Shown: positions 8,371 to 15,179, counted from the first letter of the stretch. The stretch is DNA of 25,320 nucleotides from SKVL01 sp046542915 (GCA_046542915.1 JBKHAI010000005.1:1-25320), one strand, 5' to 3'. Notes: generated from the letters alone by a model not told the origin. Program-made: numbers and translations.

Positions 8371-8392
8371 AGTTTCTTGTGATAAAGAAACT
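8371..8392. promoter_or_regulatory. Operator-like perfect inverted repeat
   Basis: AGTTTCTT (8371-8378) and AAGAAACT (8385-8392) are exact 8-bp arms around a GTGATA spacer. The site is directly upstream of the scpA -35 and 13 nt upstream of the proposed -35 of the divergent RNA gene. Its size and place fit a dimeric repressor or activator site controlling both units; no regulator gene is in the window. Confidence 0.45.
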
Positions 8393-8400
8393 GTGGATAA
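8392..8400 (-). promoter_or_regulatory. Perfect DnaA-box 9-mer
   Basis: The minus strand reads TTATCCACA, the consensus DnaA-binding 9-mer. It abuts the inverted repeat at 8371-8392 and is followed by a second inverted repeat, GATAAC (8396-8401) / GTTATC (8409-8414). One box alone is more likely a DnaA-responsive regulatory site than an origin, and one 9-mer can occur by chance. Confidence 0.4.
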
Positions 8401-8405
8401 CTTAT

Positions 8406-8433
8406 TTGGTTATCAGTCTTAAAGATGTATAAT
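8406..8433 (+). promoter_or_regulatory. Promoter of the divergent structured RNA
   Basis: TATAAT (8428-8433) is a perfect -10. The best -35 is TTGGTT (8406-8411) at 16 nt, only a partial match, which would suit an activated promoter. Predicted transcription start is about 8440, just before the 5' strand of the RNA's closing helix at 8442. Confidence 0.6.
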
Positions 8434-8504
8434 TTTTTTAAGGGACCTTTGAGAAGTAAGAACTAAAAAAGGTTCAGTTCTTTGAATCAAAACTTGATAA
8501 AGTG

Positions 8505-8605
8505 AGTACCTACGGGGAAAGCAAAACAAAAAAGGTACCGAGGTAATGATATATCCTTATAAAAAAAGCGCGCGAAGGATGAAGGTTAGTACCTACGGGG
8601 AAAGC
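8505..8605 (+). repeat. Exact 18-nt direct repeat inside the ncRNA
   Basis: Copies at 8505-8522 and 8588-8605 are identical, 83 nt apart. In the second copy the flanks GGUU (8584-8587) and AGCC (8603-8606) pair fully, extending the hairpin to 23 nt. In the first copy the flanks GUG/AGC pair only weakly. Two copies with unlike flanks suggest two protein- or RNA-binding sites rather than a mobile or CRISPR repeat. Confidence 0.8.
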
Positions 8606-8702
8606 CGTTCAGAAACCAAGGGAACCATCATCAAGTAAAGCGTGAAAAAAAGCGCAAAAAAAGATTCAAAGAATAACTTCAAAAAGGTCCCCCAAACAAA
8701 GA

Positions 8703-8722
8703 TCCCGCCTCGCGGGGTTTTT
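8703..8722 (+). terminator. Intrinsic terminator of the ncRNA
   Basis: UCCCGC (8703-8708) pairs with GCGGGG (8712-8717) around a CUC loop, followed by five Ts and then GTTTTT. It starts 12 nt after the closing helix of the RNA. Confidence 0.88.
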
Positions 8723-8736
8723 GTTTTTATAAAACA

Positions 8737-8765
8737 AACCCGCCAACAACTAGTGCTGGCGGGTT
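8737..8765 (-). terminator. Terminator of the trpS-to-8771 operon
   Basis: AACCCGCCA (8737-8745) and TGGCGGGTT (8757-8765) form a 9-bp stem. On the minus strand TTTGTTTT follows. It lies 5 nt beyond the stop of the last gene and back to back with the ncRNA terminator, so the two converging units are insulated from each other. Confidence 0.85.
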
Positions 8766-8770
8766 AAAGA

Positions 8771-9100
8771 TCAATAAGGAATTCGGGAGCGTTGCATTTC
8801 CAGGAAAACACAAGCTTTAACTCCAATGTGTTTGTTTGGTTCGTATTTATATACTCTTATGAAACTCGCGGTCAATGATACTTCCGGACCGCAGTTGATC
8901 AGGTCCAGATCAACTACACCTTCAACTGTGATATTTTCAAAGTTCCTTTGCCCGTTATTAACTTTTTCAATAAAAGATTCGGCACTGATAACATTCGGAG
9001 TGTTTTTCATTATTAACCTCTCTCTTTTTTGTCTAATGATCTTTTTTACAGCCTCTAAATTTTTATCACATTTTTGCCTAGAAGTAAAATCTCCGGTCAT
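8771..9100 (-). CDS. Hypothetical protein, small and unrecognised
   Basis: I do not recognise a family. The 109-residue reading has a Lys/Arg-rich N-terminal 30 residues and then a mixed region, NFENITVEGVVDLDLINCGP followed by VSLTASFIRVYKYEPN, which looks like a short beta-rich domain; there is no signal or membrane segment. The ATG at 9098-9100 is 16 nt after the exchanger gene. A second ATG at 9008-9010 has a better ribosome site (GAGAGG, 6 nt spacing) and would give 79 residues. The true start is open. It is the last gene of the trpS operon, ending just before a clear terminator. Confidence 0.6.
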   Translation of the reverse strand: MTGDFTSRQKCDKNLEAVKKIIRQKRERLIMKNTPNVISAESFIEKVNNGQRNFENITVEGVVDLDLINCGPEVSLTASFIRVYKYEPNKHIGVKACVFLEMQRSRIPY

Positions 9101-9116
9101 TTATTTTGACGGATCT

Positions 9117-10127
9117 TTAAGAAAAACCTAAAAGTGTGGAAATGAATATTATATAAAGGCAGATATAGAAAGCTCCTTCCCAGGAATTTATGGCCTTTGA
9201 GATACCGGAGATAACAAAAAGAAGTGTGGTAACGGCCAAAAAGGGTAAGCCGATAGTAAATGATTGAGCGTCCAGTTCTACTGGAAAGAAGATCGCCGGT
9301 AAGCCAACTACTACCATCATATTAAAAGCGTTTGATCCGAAGATGTTGCCCAAAGCGACATCGTAGCTTTTTTTAAGAGCCGCTTTTACGGATACCAAAA
9401 GTTCCGGTAAGGATGTTCCAATAGCCACCGCGGTAATGGTTATGATACCGACCCCGGTATTCAGGATCATAGAAAGAGATGTTACCGAGTCAATTAAGTA
9501 CTTTGAACCTAAGGTCAGTAATAAAGCACCGATCAGGAAAAAAACCACATCAAGTATTTTTAAACTAGGTTTTTCCGATGGCTTGGAAATAGTATCCACG
9601 GAATGGCTGGAATGTTCTCTTCTTTCCACGCGGGAAGGTAGCTTTATCTCTACGTTATCTTCAACTTCGTCTCTTTTATCTTTTGCTGTATAGAATACAT
9701 ATATCCCATAAGCTAAAAGCATTATGACCCCTTCAAAGATACTTATACTTCCATCCCAGGCGACTGCTAAAAATATGGCGGTTCCTATGGCCAAGAGTGG
9801 AAGTTCGGTATTTATCAAACTTTTGGTAGTTACTAAACGGCCGGCAACGATCGCCGAAAAACCTACTACTAACAATATATTAGCCAGATTGGAGCCGATG
9901 GCATTTGCCGGAGCGAACTCCGTTATTCCCTTAAAAGCGGCAAAAGCGGCCGCGATCAGTTCCGGAAAAGAAGTTCCCAGACTGACCATCAAAACTCCGA
10001 TAACAAAAGGAGATAGTCCGATGGCCAATCCGATCTTTTCGGAACTTTTAAGTAACCAATCGGCTCCTTTTATTAGAGCGATCAAGGACAATATAAAGAT
10101 AGTTAACCAGACTATTAAAGGGTCCAT
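9117..10127 (-). CDS. Calcium/sodium antiporter, CaCA superfamily (YrbG-like)
   Basis: Exchanges Ca2+ for Na+ (possibly with K+) across the membrane. The 336-residue protein shows the two inverted alpha repeats of the family: SLGTSFPELIAAAFAA with NAIGSNLANILLVVG in the first half, and AIGTSLPELLVSVKAAL with NIFGSNAFNMMVVVG in the second. About ten hydrophobic segments are split by a charged cytosolic loop (around residues 148-190, rich in Glu, Arg and Ser). It starts 2 nt after aspS. Its role in a translation-gene operon is not explained by the sequence; co-transcription is probably only for economy. Confidence 0.92.
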   Translation of the reverse strand: MDPLIVWLTIFILSLIALIKGADWLLKSSEKIGLAIGLSPFVIGVLMVSLGTSFPELIAAAFAAFKGITEFAPANAIGSNLANILLVVGFSAIVAGRLVTTKSLINTELPLLAIGTAIFLAVAWDGSISIFEGVIMLLAYGIYVFYTAKDKRDEVEDNVEIKLPSRVERREHSSHSVDTISKPSEKPSLKILDVVFFLIGALLLTLGSKYLIDSVTSLSMILNTGVGIITITAVAIGTSLPELLVSVKAALKKSYDVALGNIFGSNAFNMMVVVGLPAIFFPVELDAQSFTIGLPFLAVTTLLFVISGISKAINSWEGAFYICLYIIFISTLLGFS

Positions 10128-10129
10128 AT

Positions 10130-11530
10130 TTAGTTATCTTTGTTTTTCTTTATATCTATACCTAACTCATCCAGTTGCTCTTTTTCCAAAGTTGAAGGTG
10201 TCTTCATCATAAGATCACGTCCTTCACCGGTCTTGGGAAATGCTATAACTTCGCGAATGTTGGTCTCCCCTTCCAGAATGGAAAGTAACCGGTCCATACC
10301 GGCGGCTATACCGCCATGAGGCGGAACTCCGTATCGGAAAGCCGTTAACATATGGGAGAATTCCTCTTTTTGTTTTTCGGAAAAACCGATCAGGTCAAAG
10401 ATGGTCTTTTGCATCTCGGCATCGTGAATACGGATACTGCCCCCCATAACTTCAAAGCCGTTAAGCGCGACATCTACTTGATCGGACAGAGCATTCTCCG
10501 GAGATCTTTTTAAGTTCTCGACATCCGGATCCTGAGGGGCCGTGAACATATGGTGCTCCGGCTGGAAAAACCCTTTCTCGGTTTTCTCTGATTCAAAAAG
10601 CGGAAAATCAATGATCCATACAAAACCCAGTTCCGAGTCATCGTTTTTATCATTCCGGATATCGGGACGGTCGGTCTGGTATTTTTTGAGACATTCTTTA
10701 TGAGTTAATCGCGGCCAAGGTGTTTTTGTTATATGTTTCTCCGGAAAGATCTCTTTGACCATCTTTGTGAACATTTCTTCGGTCAGTTCCATGATCTTTT
10801 CTCTGTCGGTGAATGAGCACTCAATATCCAGTTGTGTGAACTCCGGTTGTCTATCTCCTCTGGTGTCCTCATCTCTCATACAGCGAGCCAGTTGAAAATA
10901 CCTCTCCAGTCCGGCTATCATTAAAAGTTGCTTGTACTGCTGAGGTGATTGCGGGAGCGCGTAAAAGGAACCTTTGGATACGCGGGATGGTACCACATAG
11001 TCCCTGGCCCCCTCGGGAGTTGATCGTGTTAATATCGGTGTTTCAACTTCCGTAAAATCCCTTTCGTTAAGAAAATTCCTTAAAAAGTTATTGACCTTAC
11101 TTCTTCTCTTGATGTTCTTTTGAAGGCGCTTGCGGCGAAGGTCCAGATACCGGTATTCCATTCTTAATTCTTCTTTTACCTCGAAACCGTCGGTTGAAAG
11201 TTCAAAAGGCGGCGTCTCGGCCTCTGAAATTATCTCTAATGACTGAAGTTGCATCTCTATATTACCCATAGCTTCATCGGGGTTTATCATCTTTTCCGGC
11301 CTTTGGTTTATTACTCCCTCAATTGAGACGACCCATTCCGGTCTGAGTCTGTCGGCTTTTTTATGCTCGTCTTCAGGTTTGGGTAGAACCACTACCTGAA
11401 CTTTTCCGGAGGTGTCTCTGATGTCAAGAAATATCAGCTTGCCGTGGTCACGGCGTGTGTCAACCCATCCTTGTATCTTAACGGTTTGATCGATATGATC
11501 TTGTAGATCTTTTATTGGTGTTCTTTCCAT
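10130..11530 (-). CDS. aspS: Aspartyl-tRNA synthetase, short form without GAD insertion
   Basis: Class II synthetase loading Asp on tRNA. The 466-residue protein has an N-terminal OB anticodon domain (GWVDTRRDHGKLIFLDIRD), motif 2 (RCMRDEDTRGDRQPEFTQ) and motif 3 (GGIAAGMDRLLSIL), all bacterial in type. Bacterial AspRS is usually near 590 residues because of a GAD insertion between the PD-RN segment and the WxxDFPxF strand. Here RPDIRND is joined to GFVWIIDFP by only about ten residues (289-304), so that domain is missing. His29 in RRDHG matches the non-discriminating class, which also charges tRNA-Asn for later amidation by GatCAB; that is inference. Starts 7 nt after pepA. Confidence 0.93.
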   Translation of the reverse strand: MERTPIKDLQDHIDQTVKIQGWVDTRRDHGKLIFLDIRDTSGKVQVVVLPKPEDEHKKADRLRPEWVVSIEGVINQRPEKMINPDEAMGNIEMQLQSLEIISEAETPPFELSTDGFEVKEELRMEYRYLDLRRKRLQKNIKRRSKVNNFLRNFLNERDFTEVETPILTRSTPEGARDYVVPSRVSKGSFYALPQSPQQYKQLLMIAGLERYFQLARCMRDEDTRGDRQPEFTQLDIECSFTDREKIMELTEEMFTKMVKEIFPEKHITKTPWPRLTHKECLKKYQTDRPDIRNDKNDDSELGFVWIIDFPLFESEKTEKGFFQPEHHMFTAPQDPDVENLKRSPENALSDQVDVALNGFEVMGGSIRIHDAEMQKTIFDLIGFSEKQKEEFSHMLTAFRYGVPPHGGIAAGMDRLLSILEGETNIREVIAFPKTGEGRDLMMKTPSTLEKEQLDELGIDIKKNKDN

Positions 11531-11537
11531 AATTTAT

Positions 11538-12938
11538 TTAGCTATTTTTTAGATATTCAACCAAAGTGGAGATCGGAGATCCGAGGGATCCTTTGGCGAG
11601 CTGATCATGTTCACCGGCTTCCATGCGCGGAGCAATATCAATATGGGCCCAAGATCCGGTGTAGTTGACAAAACTTCCAAGAAAAGCGGCAGCTGTTGAA
11701 GCGCCTCCTCCGGAGACTTTCAGGTTGGCGTTGGTGAGATCGGCGTAAACCCCTTTCATTTCATTTTCATACTCATATCCCATCGGCATATGCCAGAGTC
11801 TTTCCCCGGTCATCTCTCCGGCTCTTAGGAGATCTTTTCTTAACTTTTCGTCTTGACAGAACAAGGCCGAGTATTTATCGCCCAGTGCTACGACAGAAGC
11901 CCCCGTCAGAGTCGCTACGTCTATGACTTTTTCCGGTTTATACTTCTCCAGATAGGTCAATGTGTCGGCTAGTAGTAATCGGCCTTCGGCGTCGGTGTTA
12001 GCGATCTCAACTGTTTTACCACTCATGGTGGTTATTATGTCGCCCGGCTTATAGCTTTTCGTAGCAATAACGTTCTCAACTGCCGCAACGACAGCAACAA
12101 GATTTATTTTTAATTTCAACCGTGCTGCCGTAGTTACGGTATGAATGACCGCCGCGGCTCCGGACATATCCATATGCATCCCCGCTAAAGAATTACCCGG
12201 TTTTATGTTAAGACCTCCGGTGTCAAAGGTTATGCCTTTACCGGCTAAAGCTATAGGGTTTTTACTCTTTGAGGCGCCTTTGTAACTCAGAATTATCACG
12301 TAAGGACCGTTATCCGAGCCACTGGCAACACCGAGTATTCCTCCCATCCCCAGTTCTTCAATTTTCTTTTTATTTAGCACCGATACCTCGATATTTTTGT
12401 TTTTGGCGGCCTCTTTGGCTTTCCGGACTAACTCTTCAGGTCGCAGTTCACTGCCGGGAGTATTACAAAGATCACGGCTTTTGTTCACCTCCTCAGCGAT
12501 AACTACACCTTCTTGAACACCTTTTTTAAAGGAATTACTAGGGTCGTCAAAGACGGTCAGGGTTTTGATGCTCTTCTCACGTGATCTCTCGTCGCTCTTT
12601 TTCTTATCGGAAGAAAAATTGGCCATCTGAGAATTTAAGGCGAATAATTTCCCGCCATCTTCTTCCGACATCTCGCTGTTATCTATAACCTTTTTTATGC
12701 TTTTAAATGAGATCCCCAGGTTCAAGATCTCTAATTTCTTGGCGGTTCTGACTGCTTGTCTAATGGTGGCGATGGCGCGTTGCAGATCAAGGTTGTCTGC
12801 TTTGGGTTTTTCAATAAAAAGTTCATTTAAACCGCCCTCCGTTTTTCTTAAATAGGTCCCGGTCTCTTCTTTGAATCTTAGGACCGTAATGTGTTCGGGT
12901 GCACTCTCTATTTCTTTTTTATTATATTTTATCTCCAT
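11538..12938 (-). CDS. pepA: Leucyl aminopeptidase, M17 family
   Basis: Dinuclear-metal exopeptidase removing N-terminal residues from peptides in the cytosol. The 466-residue protein carries a variable N-terminal domain and the M17 catalytic domain with GKGITFDTGGLNIKPG (metal Lys and Asp), the MHMDMSGAAAV segment, and the signature NTDAEGRLLLADTL (metal Asp and Glu plus catalytic Arg). I start at the ATG at 12936-12938, 4 nt after trpS. A TTG at 12963-12965 would add 9 residues but lies inside trpS, and the added residues look unrelated to the family. Confidence 0.92.
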   Translation of the reverse strand: MEIKYNKKEIESAPEHITVLRFKEETGTYLRKTEGGLNELFIEKPKADNLDLQRAIATIRQAVRTAKKLEILNLGISFKSIKKVIDNSEMSEEDGGKLFALNSQMANFSSDKKKSDERSREKSIKTLTVFDDPSNSFKKGVQEGVVIAEEVNKSRDLCNTPGSELRPEELVRKAKEAAKNKNIEVSVLNKKKIEELGMGGILGVASGSDNGPYVIILSYKGASKSKNPIALAGKGITFDTGGLNIKPGNSLAGMHMDMSGAAAVIHTVTTAARLKLKINLVAVVAAVENVIATKSYKPGDIITTMSGKTVEIANTDAEGRLLLADTLTYLEKYKPEKVIDVATLTGASVVALGDKYSALFCQDEKLRKDLLRAGEMTGERLWHMPMGYEYENEMKGVYADLTNANLKVSGGGASTAAAFLGSFVNYTGSWAHIDIAPRMEAGEHDQLAKGSLGSPISTLVEYLKNS

Positions 12939-12942
12939 AATT

Positions 12943-13935
12943 TTATTTAACCGGTAATATACCAACGGCTCTTCTGACCTCTTCCATGGTCTTTAAGGTA
13001 TTAGCTCTTGCTTTCTTAGAACCTTTCCCGAGGGCTTTTTCCAGTTTTTCGGGATCTTTTTCATATTTTTTACGCCTTTCTCTAAAAGGTCTTAAGTATT
13101 CGTCAAGAGCATCTATTAAAATGTCTTTGGCCTCTTTATACCCGACACCTCCTTCTGTATATCTCTTTCTCAGGACCTGAGTGTCTTTCTTGGGTGCAAC
13201 TAAAGAATATATTCTGAAGACGTTGCAAGTATCAGGATCTTTGGCCTCTTCAATACTTTTGGAGTCAGTCGGGATCTTCATTACTTCTTTTTTTATTTCT
13301 TCCCGTTCGGCGAACAAGGAGATGGTGTTGTTGTAGCTTTTACTCATCTTCCTGCCGTCGGTTCCCGGTATAATTCCAACCGATTCCGGAATAATTCCTT
13401 TAGGTAATGGAAAGACCTTTTTATACGTCTTATTGAATTTGTCAGCCAAATCTCGGGCGTACTCCAAGTGCTGTCTTTGGTCTTCGCCTACCGGTACGAC
13501 CTTACTTTTGTGGATCAGTATATCAGCTGCCATTAGTACCGGATAACTAAATAGTCCGGCATTGGCTTCCTCTCCTTTGGCGACGGCATCTTTATAAGCG
13601 TGGGCCCTCATTAAATATGAGACATTCAATAAACAGTTAAAGATCCAACAGAGCTCGGTTACTTCCGGTAGGTCGGATTGCTTGTAAAATCCCATTGTTT
13701 CGGTGTCAATTCCGGCACCTAGGCAGTCCAGTGCTAATTGACGAGTATTTTGACGGAGATCTTTAGAGTTGTGAACACTGGTTAAGGCGTGTAAGTCGGC
13801 TATAAAAAAAGTGGTATCGTACTTATCTTTAAGGTCTATTACTTGCTTGATGGCACCGAGATAATTACCTAGATGTATCCTTCCGGTCGGTTTCATTCCG
13901 GATATAAGTATCGGCTTTGTTCTCTTTTCCGTCAT
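12943..13935 (-). CDS. trpS: Tryptophanyl-tRNA synthetase
   Basis: Class I synthetase for tryptophan. The 330-residue protein is of normal bacterial length. GMKPTGRIHLGNYLGA holds the HIGH-type HLGN (residues 21-24), and GTDGRKMSKSYNN holds a perfect KMSKS (196-200). GEDQRQHLEYARDLA is the conserved segment contacting the substrate. It is the first gene of its operon, with a promoter just upstream and a very short 5' leader. No trp leader or T-box fits in the 43 bp between the dnaJ terminator and the start. Confidence 0.95.
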   Translation of the reverse strand: MTEKRTKPILISGMKPTGRIHLGNYLGAIKQVIDLKDKYDTTFFIADLHALTSVHNSKDLRQNTRQLALDCLGAGIDTETMGFYKQSDLPEVTELCWIFNCLLNVSYLMRAHAYKDAVAKGEEANAGLFSYPVLMAADILIHKSKVVPVGEDQRQHLEYARDLADKFNKTYKKVFPLPKGIIPESVGIIPGTDGRKMSKSYNNTISLFAEREEIKKEVMKIPTDSKSIEEAKDPDTCNVFRIYSLVAPKKDTQVLRKRYTEGGVGYKEAKDILIDALDEYLRPFRERRKKYEKDPEKLEKALGKGSKKARANTLKTMEEVRRAVGILPVK

Positions 13936-13979
13936 AATTATTCATAAATATTATCATAAATATTGATCATAAGCGACAA
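13936..13979 (-). promoter_or_regulatory. trpS operon promoter with AT-rich triple repeat
   Basis: TTGTCG (13974-13979), an 18-nt spacer and GATAAT (13950-13955) form the promoter; the -35 overlaps the tail of the dnaJ terminator. The predicted start is about 7-8 nt from the ATG. On the minus strand a TTATGAtnAATA-like unit occurs three times in a row between the -35 and the start codon, with 11-13 nt periods. Confidence 0.55.
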
Positions 13980-14006
13980 AAAGGCGGAAAATTTATTCCG
14001 CCTTTT
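13979..14006 (-). terminator. Intrinsic terminator of the dnaJ transcript
   Basis: AAAAGGCGGAA (13979-13989) and TTCCGCCTTTT (13996-14006) form an 11-bp perfect stem with a 6-nt loop. In the minus direction the stem is followed by a T and then GTCG. It lies 20 nt past the dnaJ stop. Confidence 0.88.
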
Positions 14007-14026
14007 CATCTCTTTTTTGTCTTTCT

Positions 14027-15115
14027 TTATATTCCTTCTTTTTTTAACTCTTCTACCATCTCCTTGGCTTTTCGGGATAGCTTTTTCGGCATAGTGATCT
14101 TGACTTTGACCAAAAGGTCTCCTCTTTTGTTAGATCCCGAATAAGGGACACCTTTACCTCTGACTCTTAAGACCTCGTTGAAACCGATACCCGGCGGAAC
14201 TTTAAGATCTATCTTGCCGTCAAGGGTCTCTACCGTGTAGGTGGAACCCAGTAAAGCGTCGGTCAGTTTGATGTTCAGGTCCATTCTTAGGTCATTGCCA
14301 TCTCTTTGGAAGACGTCATGTTTTTTAACATGCACTTTGGCATAGAGGTCTCCCGGTGATCCGCCTGGTATCGCTTCTCCCATACCGGCCAGTCTTATCA
14401 TCTCTCCGTCTTCTACGCCGGCGGGAATTGAAATATTTATCTCTTCTTCTTTTCTGTAAACTCCGGTTCCTTGGCATTGACTACATTTTTTATCGGGAAC
14501 TTTACCTCTCCCGAAACATTCTCCACATTGTTTTTCTGTCGTGATCGTACCCAGTAGCGATCGTCTTGCTTCTCTGACCTTCCCGTGCCCGTTACAGGTC
14601 GGACAAGTTTTCATCTCGCTGCCTTTTTCGGCGCCGGTGCCGTTGCAGTGATCACAGGTGGAGTTCTTCTGAAGGAGTATGGATCTTTTGGTTCCAAATA
14701 CCGACTCTTCAAAATTAAGTTCTACATCTATAGCGATATCTCTGCCACGGGTATTTCGCTCTCCCCTTCGGCCTCCGAAGAACTCCCCAAAGATGTCGCC
14801 GATATCAAAGTCCTCAAATCCTTGTGCTCCTTGGAAACCGCTGAAATCGGAAAAATCAAATCCTTCAAACCCCGAAGACTGGCCGGCACCCTGAGCTCCT
14901 CCGTTGCCGGAAAACACGCGACCATAAGCATCATATTCCGAACGCTTCTGATCGTTGGAAAGGACCTGATAGGCCTCGTTAACTTCTTTGAATTTTTGTT
15001 CGTCTCCGGTCTTTTTATCGGGGTGATACTTGTGTGCCAGCTTTCTGAAAGCTTTTTTAATATCTTCTTTGCTGGCTTTTTTATCAACTCCCAGGATCTG
15101 ATAGTAATCTTTCAT
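14027..15115 (-). CDS. dnaJ: Chaperone DnaJ (type I Hsp40)
   Basis: Co-chaperone that delivers substrates to DnaK and triggers its ATPase. The 362-residue protein has the J domain with HPD (AHKYHPDKKTG), a Gly/Phe-rich linker (SGFEGFDFSDFSGFQGAQGF), four CxxCxGxG zinc repeats (CDHCNGTG, CPTCNGHG, CGECFGRG, CSQCQGTG) and the two C-terminal substrate-binding beta domains (GDLYAKVHVKKHDVFQRDGN; GIGFNEVLRVRGKGVP). All parts of a full type I DnaJ are present. It lies 64 nt after dnaK, with its own promoter in that gap. Confidence 0.97.
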   Translation of the reverse strand: MKDYYQILGVDKKASKEDIKKAFRKLAHKYHPDKKTGDEQKFKEVNEAYQVLSNDQKRSEYDAYGRVFSGNGGAQGAGQSSGFEGFDFSDFSGFQGAQGFEDFDIGDIFGEFFGGRRGERNTRGRDIAIDVELNFEESVFGTKRSILLQKNSTCDHCNGTGAEKGSEMKTCPTCNGHGKVREARRSLLGTITTEKQCGECFGRGKVPDKKCSQCQGTGVYRKEEEINISIPAGVEDGEMIRLAGMGEAIPGGSPGDLYAKVHVKKHDVFQRDGNDLRMDLNIKLTDALLGSTYTVETLDGKIDLKVPPGIGFNEVLRVRGKGVPYSGSNKRGDLLVKVKITMPKKLSRKAKEMVEELKKEGI

Positions 15116-15124
15116 ATAGATGCA

Positions 15125-15153
15125 AGTATATAACTGTTATATCTTATAATCAA
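15125..15153 (-). promoter_or_regulatory. dnaJ promoter, near-leaderless
   Basis: TTGATT (15148-15153), a 17-nt spacer and TATACT (15125-15130) on the minus strand. Nine nt separate the -10 from the dnaJ ATG (15113-15115), giving a leader of about 2 nt. No CIRCE repeat is visible, so HrcA control is not supported. Confidence 0.6.
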
Positions 15154-15179
15154 CCGGAGTAATGAGTTGCTCTTTGTTC

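Larger units (their letters stand above)
8440..8722 (+). ncRNA. Unrecognised structured ncRNA with twin UACG/loop-E hairpins
   Basis: A stand-alone RNA gene between its own promoter and terminator. Its ends close a helix: GGGACCUUU (8442-8450) with AAAGGUCCC (8683-8691), then GAAGU (8453-8457) with ACUUC (8676-8680). Nested inside are UUCUUUGAAUC (8478-8488) with GAUUCAAAGAA (8663-8673), 11 bp exact, and ACUUGAU (8492-8498) with AUCAAGU (8630-8636), 7 bp exact. Local hairpins lie at 8458-8482, 8553-8580 (AUCCUU/AAGGAU) and 8640-8655 (GCGU/GCGC). An 18-nt sequence, AGUACCUACGGGGAAAGC, is repeated at 8505-8522 and 8588-8605. Each copy folds as AGUA-CC-(UACG)-GG-GAA, a UNCG tetraloop on a bulged-G motif. 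A-rich linkers join the helices. No RNase P, tmRNA, SRP or 6S hallmark is visible. Pairing was worked out by eye. Confidence 0.8.

Noticed and set aside
8339..8433. Replication origin because of the DnaA box
   Set aside because: Only one perfect 9-mer, no cluster, and no dnaA, dnaN or rpmH nearby.
8505..8605. Direct repeats as a mini CRISPR array
   Set aside because: Only two copies, a spacer of 65 nt, no leader or cas genes, and the repeat sits inside a terminator-bounded RNA fold.
8502..8639. Two short peptide readings inside the ncRNA that both contain VSTYGES, resembling the N-terminal motif of chorismate synthase
   Set aside because: The repeat forces the same peptide twice, but the frames are only about 14 and 19 codons, lack proper ribosome sites and end quickly. 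The helices, tetraloop and bulged-G identities explain the same bases better.
8440..8722. The RNA as tmRNA, RNase P RNA, SRP RNA or 6S RNA
   Set aside because: No tRNA-like ends or tag frame, no GAGGAAAGUCC/ACAGAA pairing, no SRP domain IV GGAAG/AGCAG arrangement, and no large central bubble of the 6S kind. A covariance search would settle it.
12939..12965. Longer pepA from a TTG inside trpS
   Set aside because: An ATG 4 nt after the trpS stop gives a normal M17 length and the usual operon spacing.
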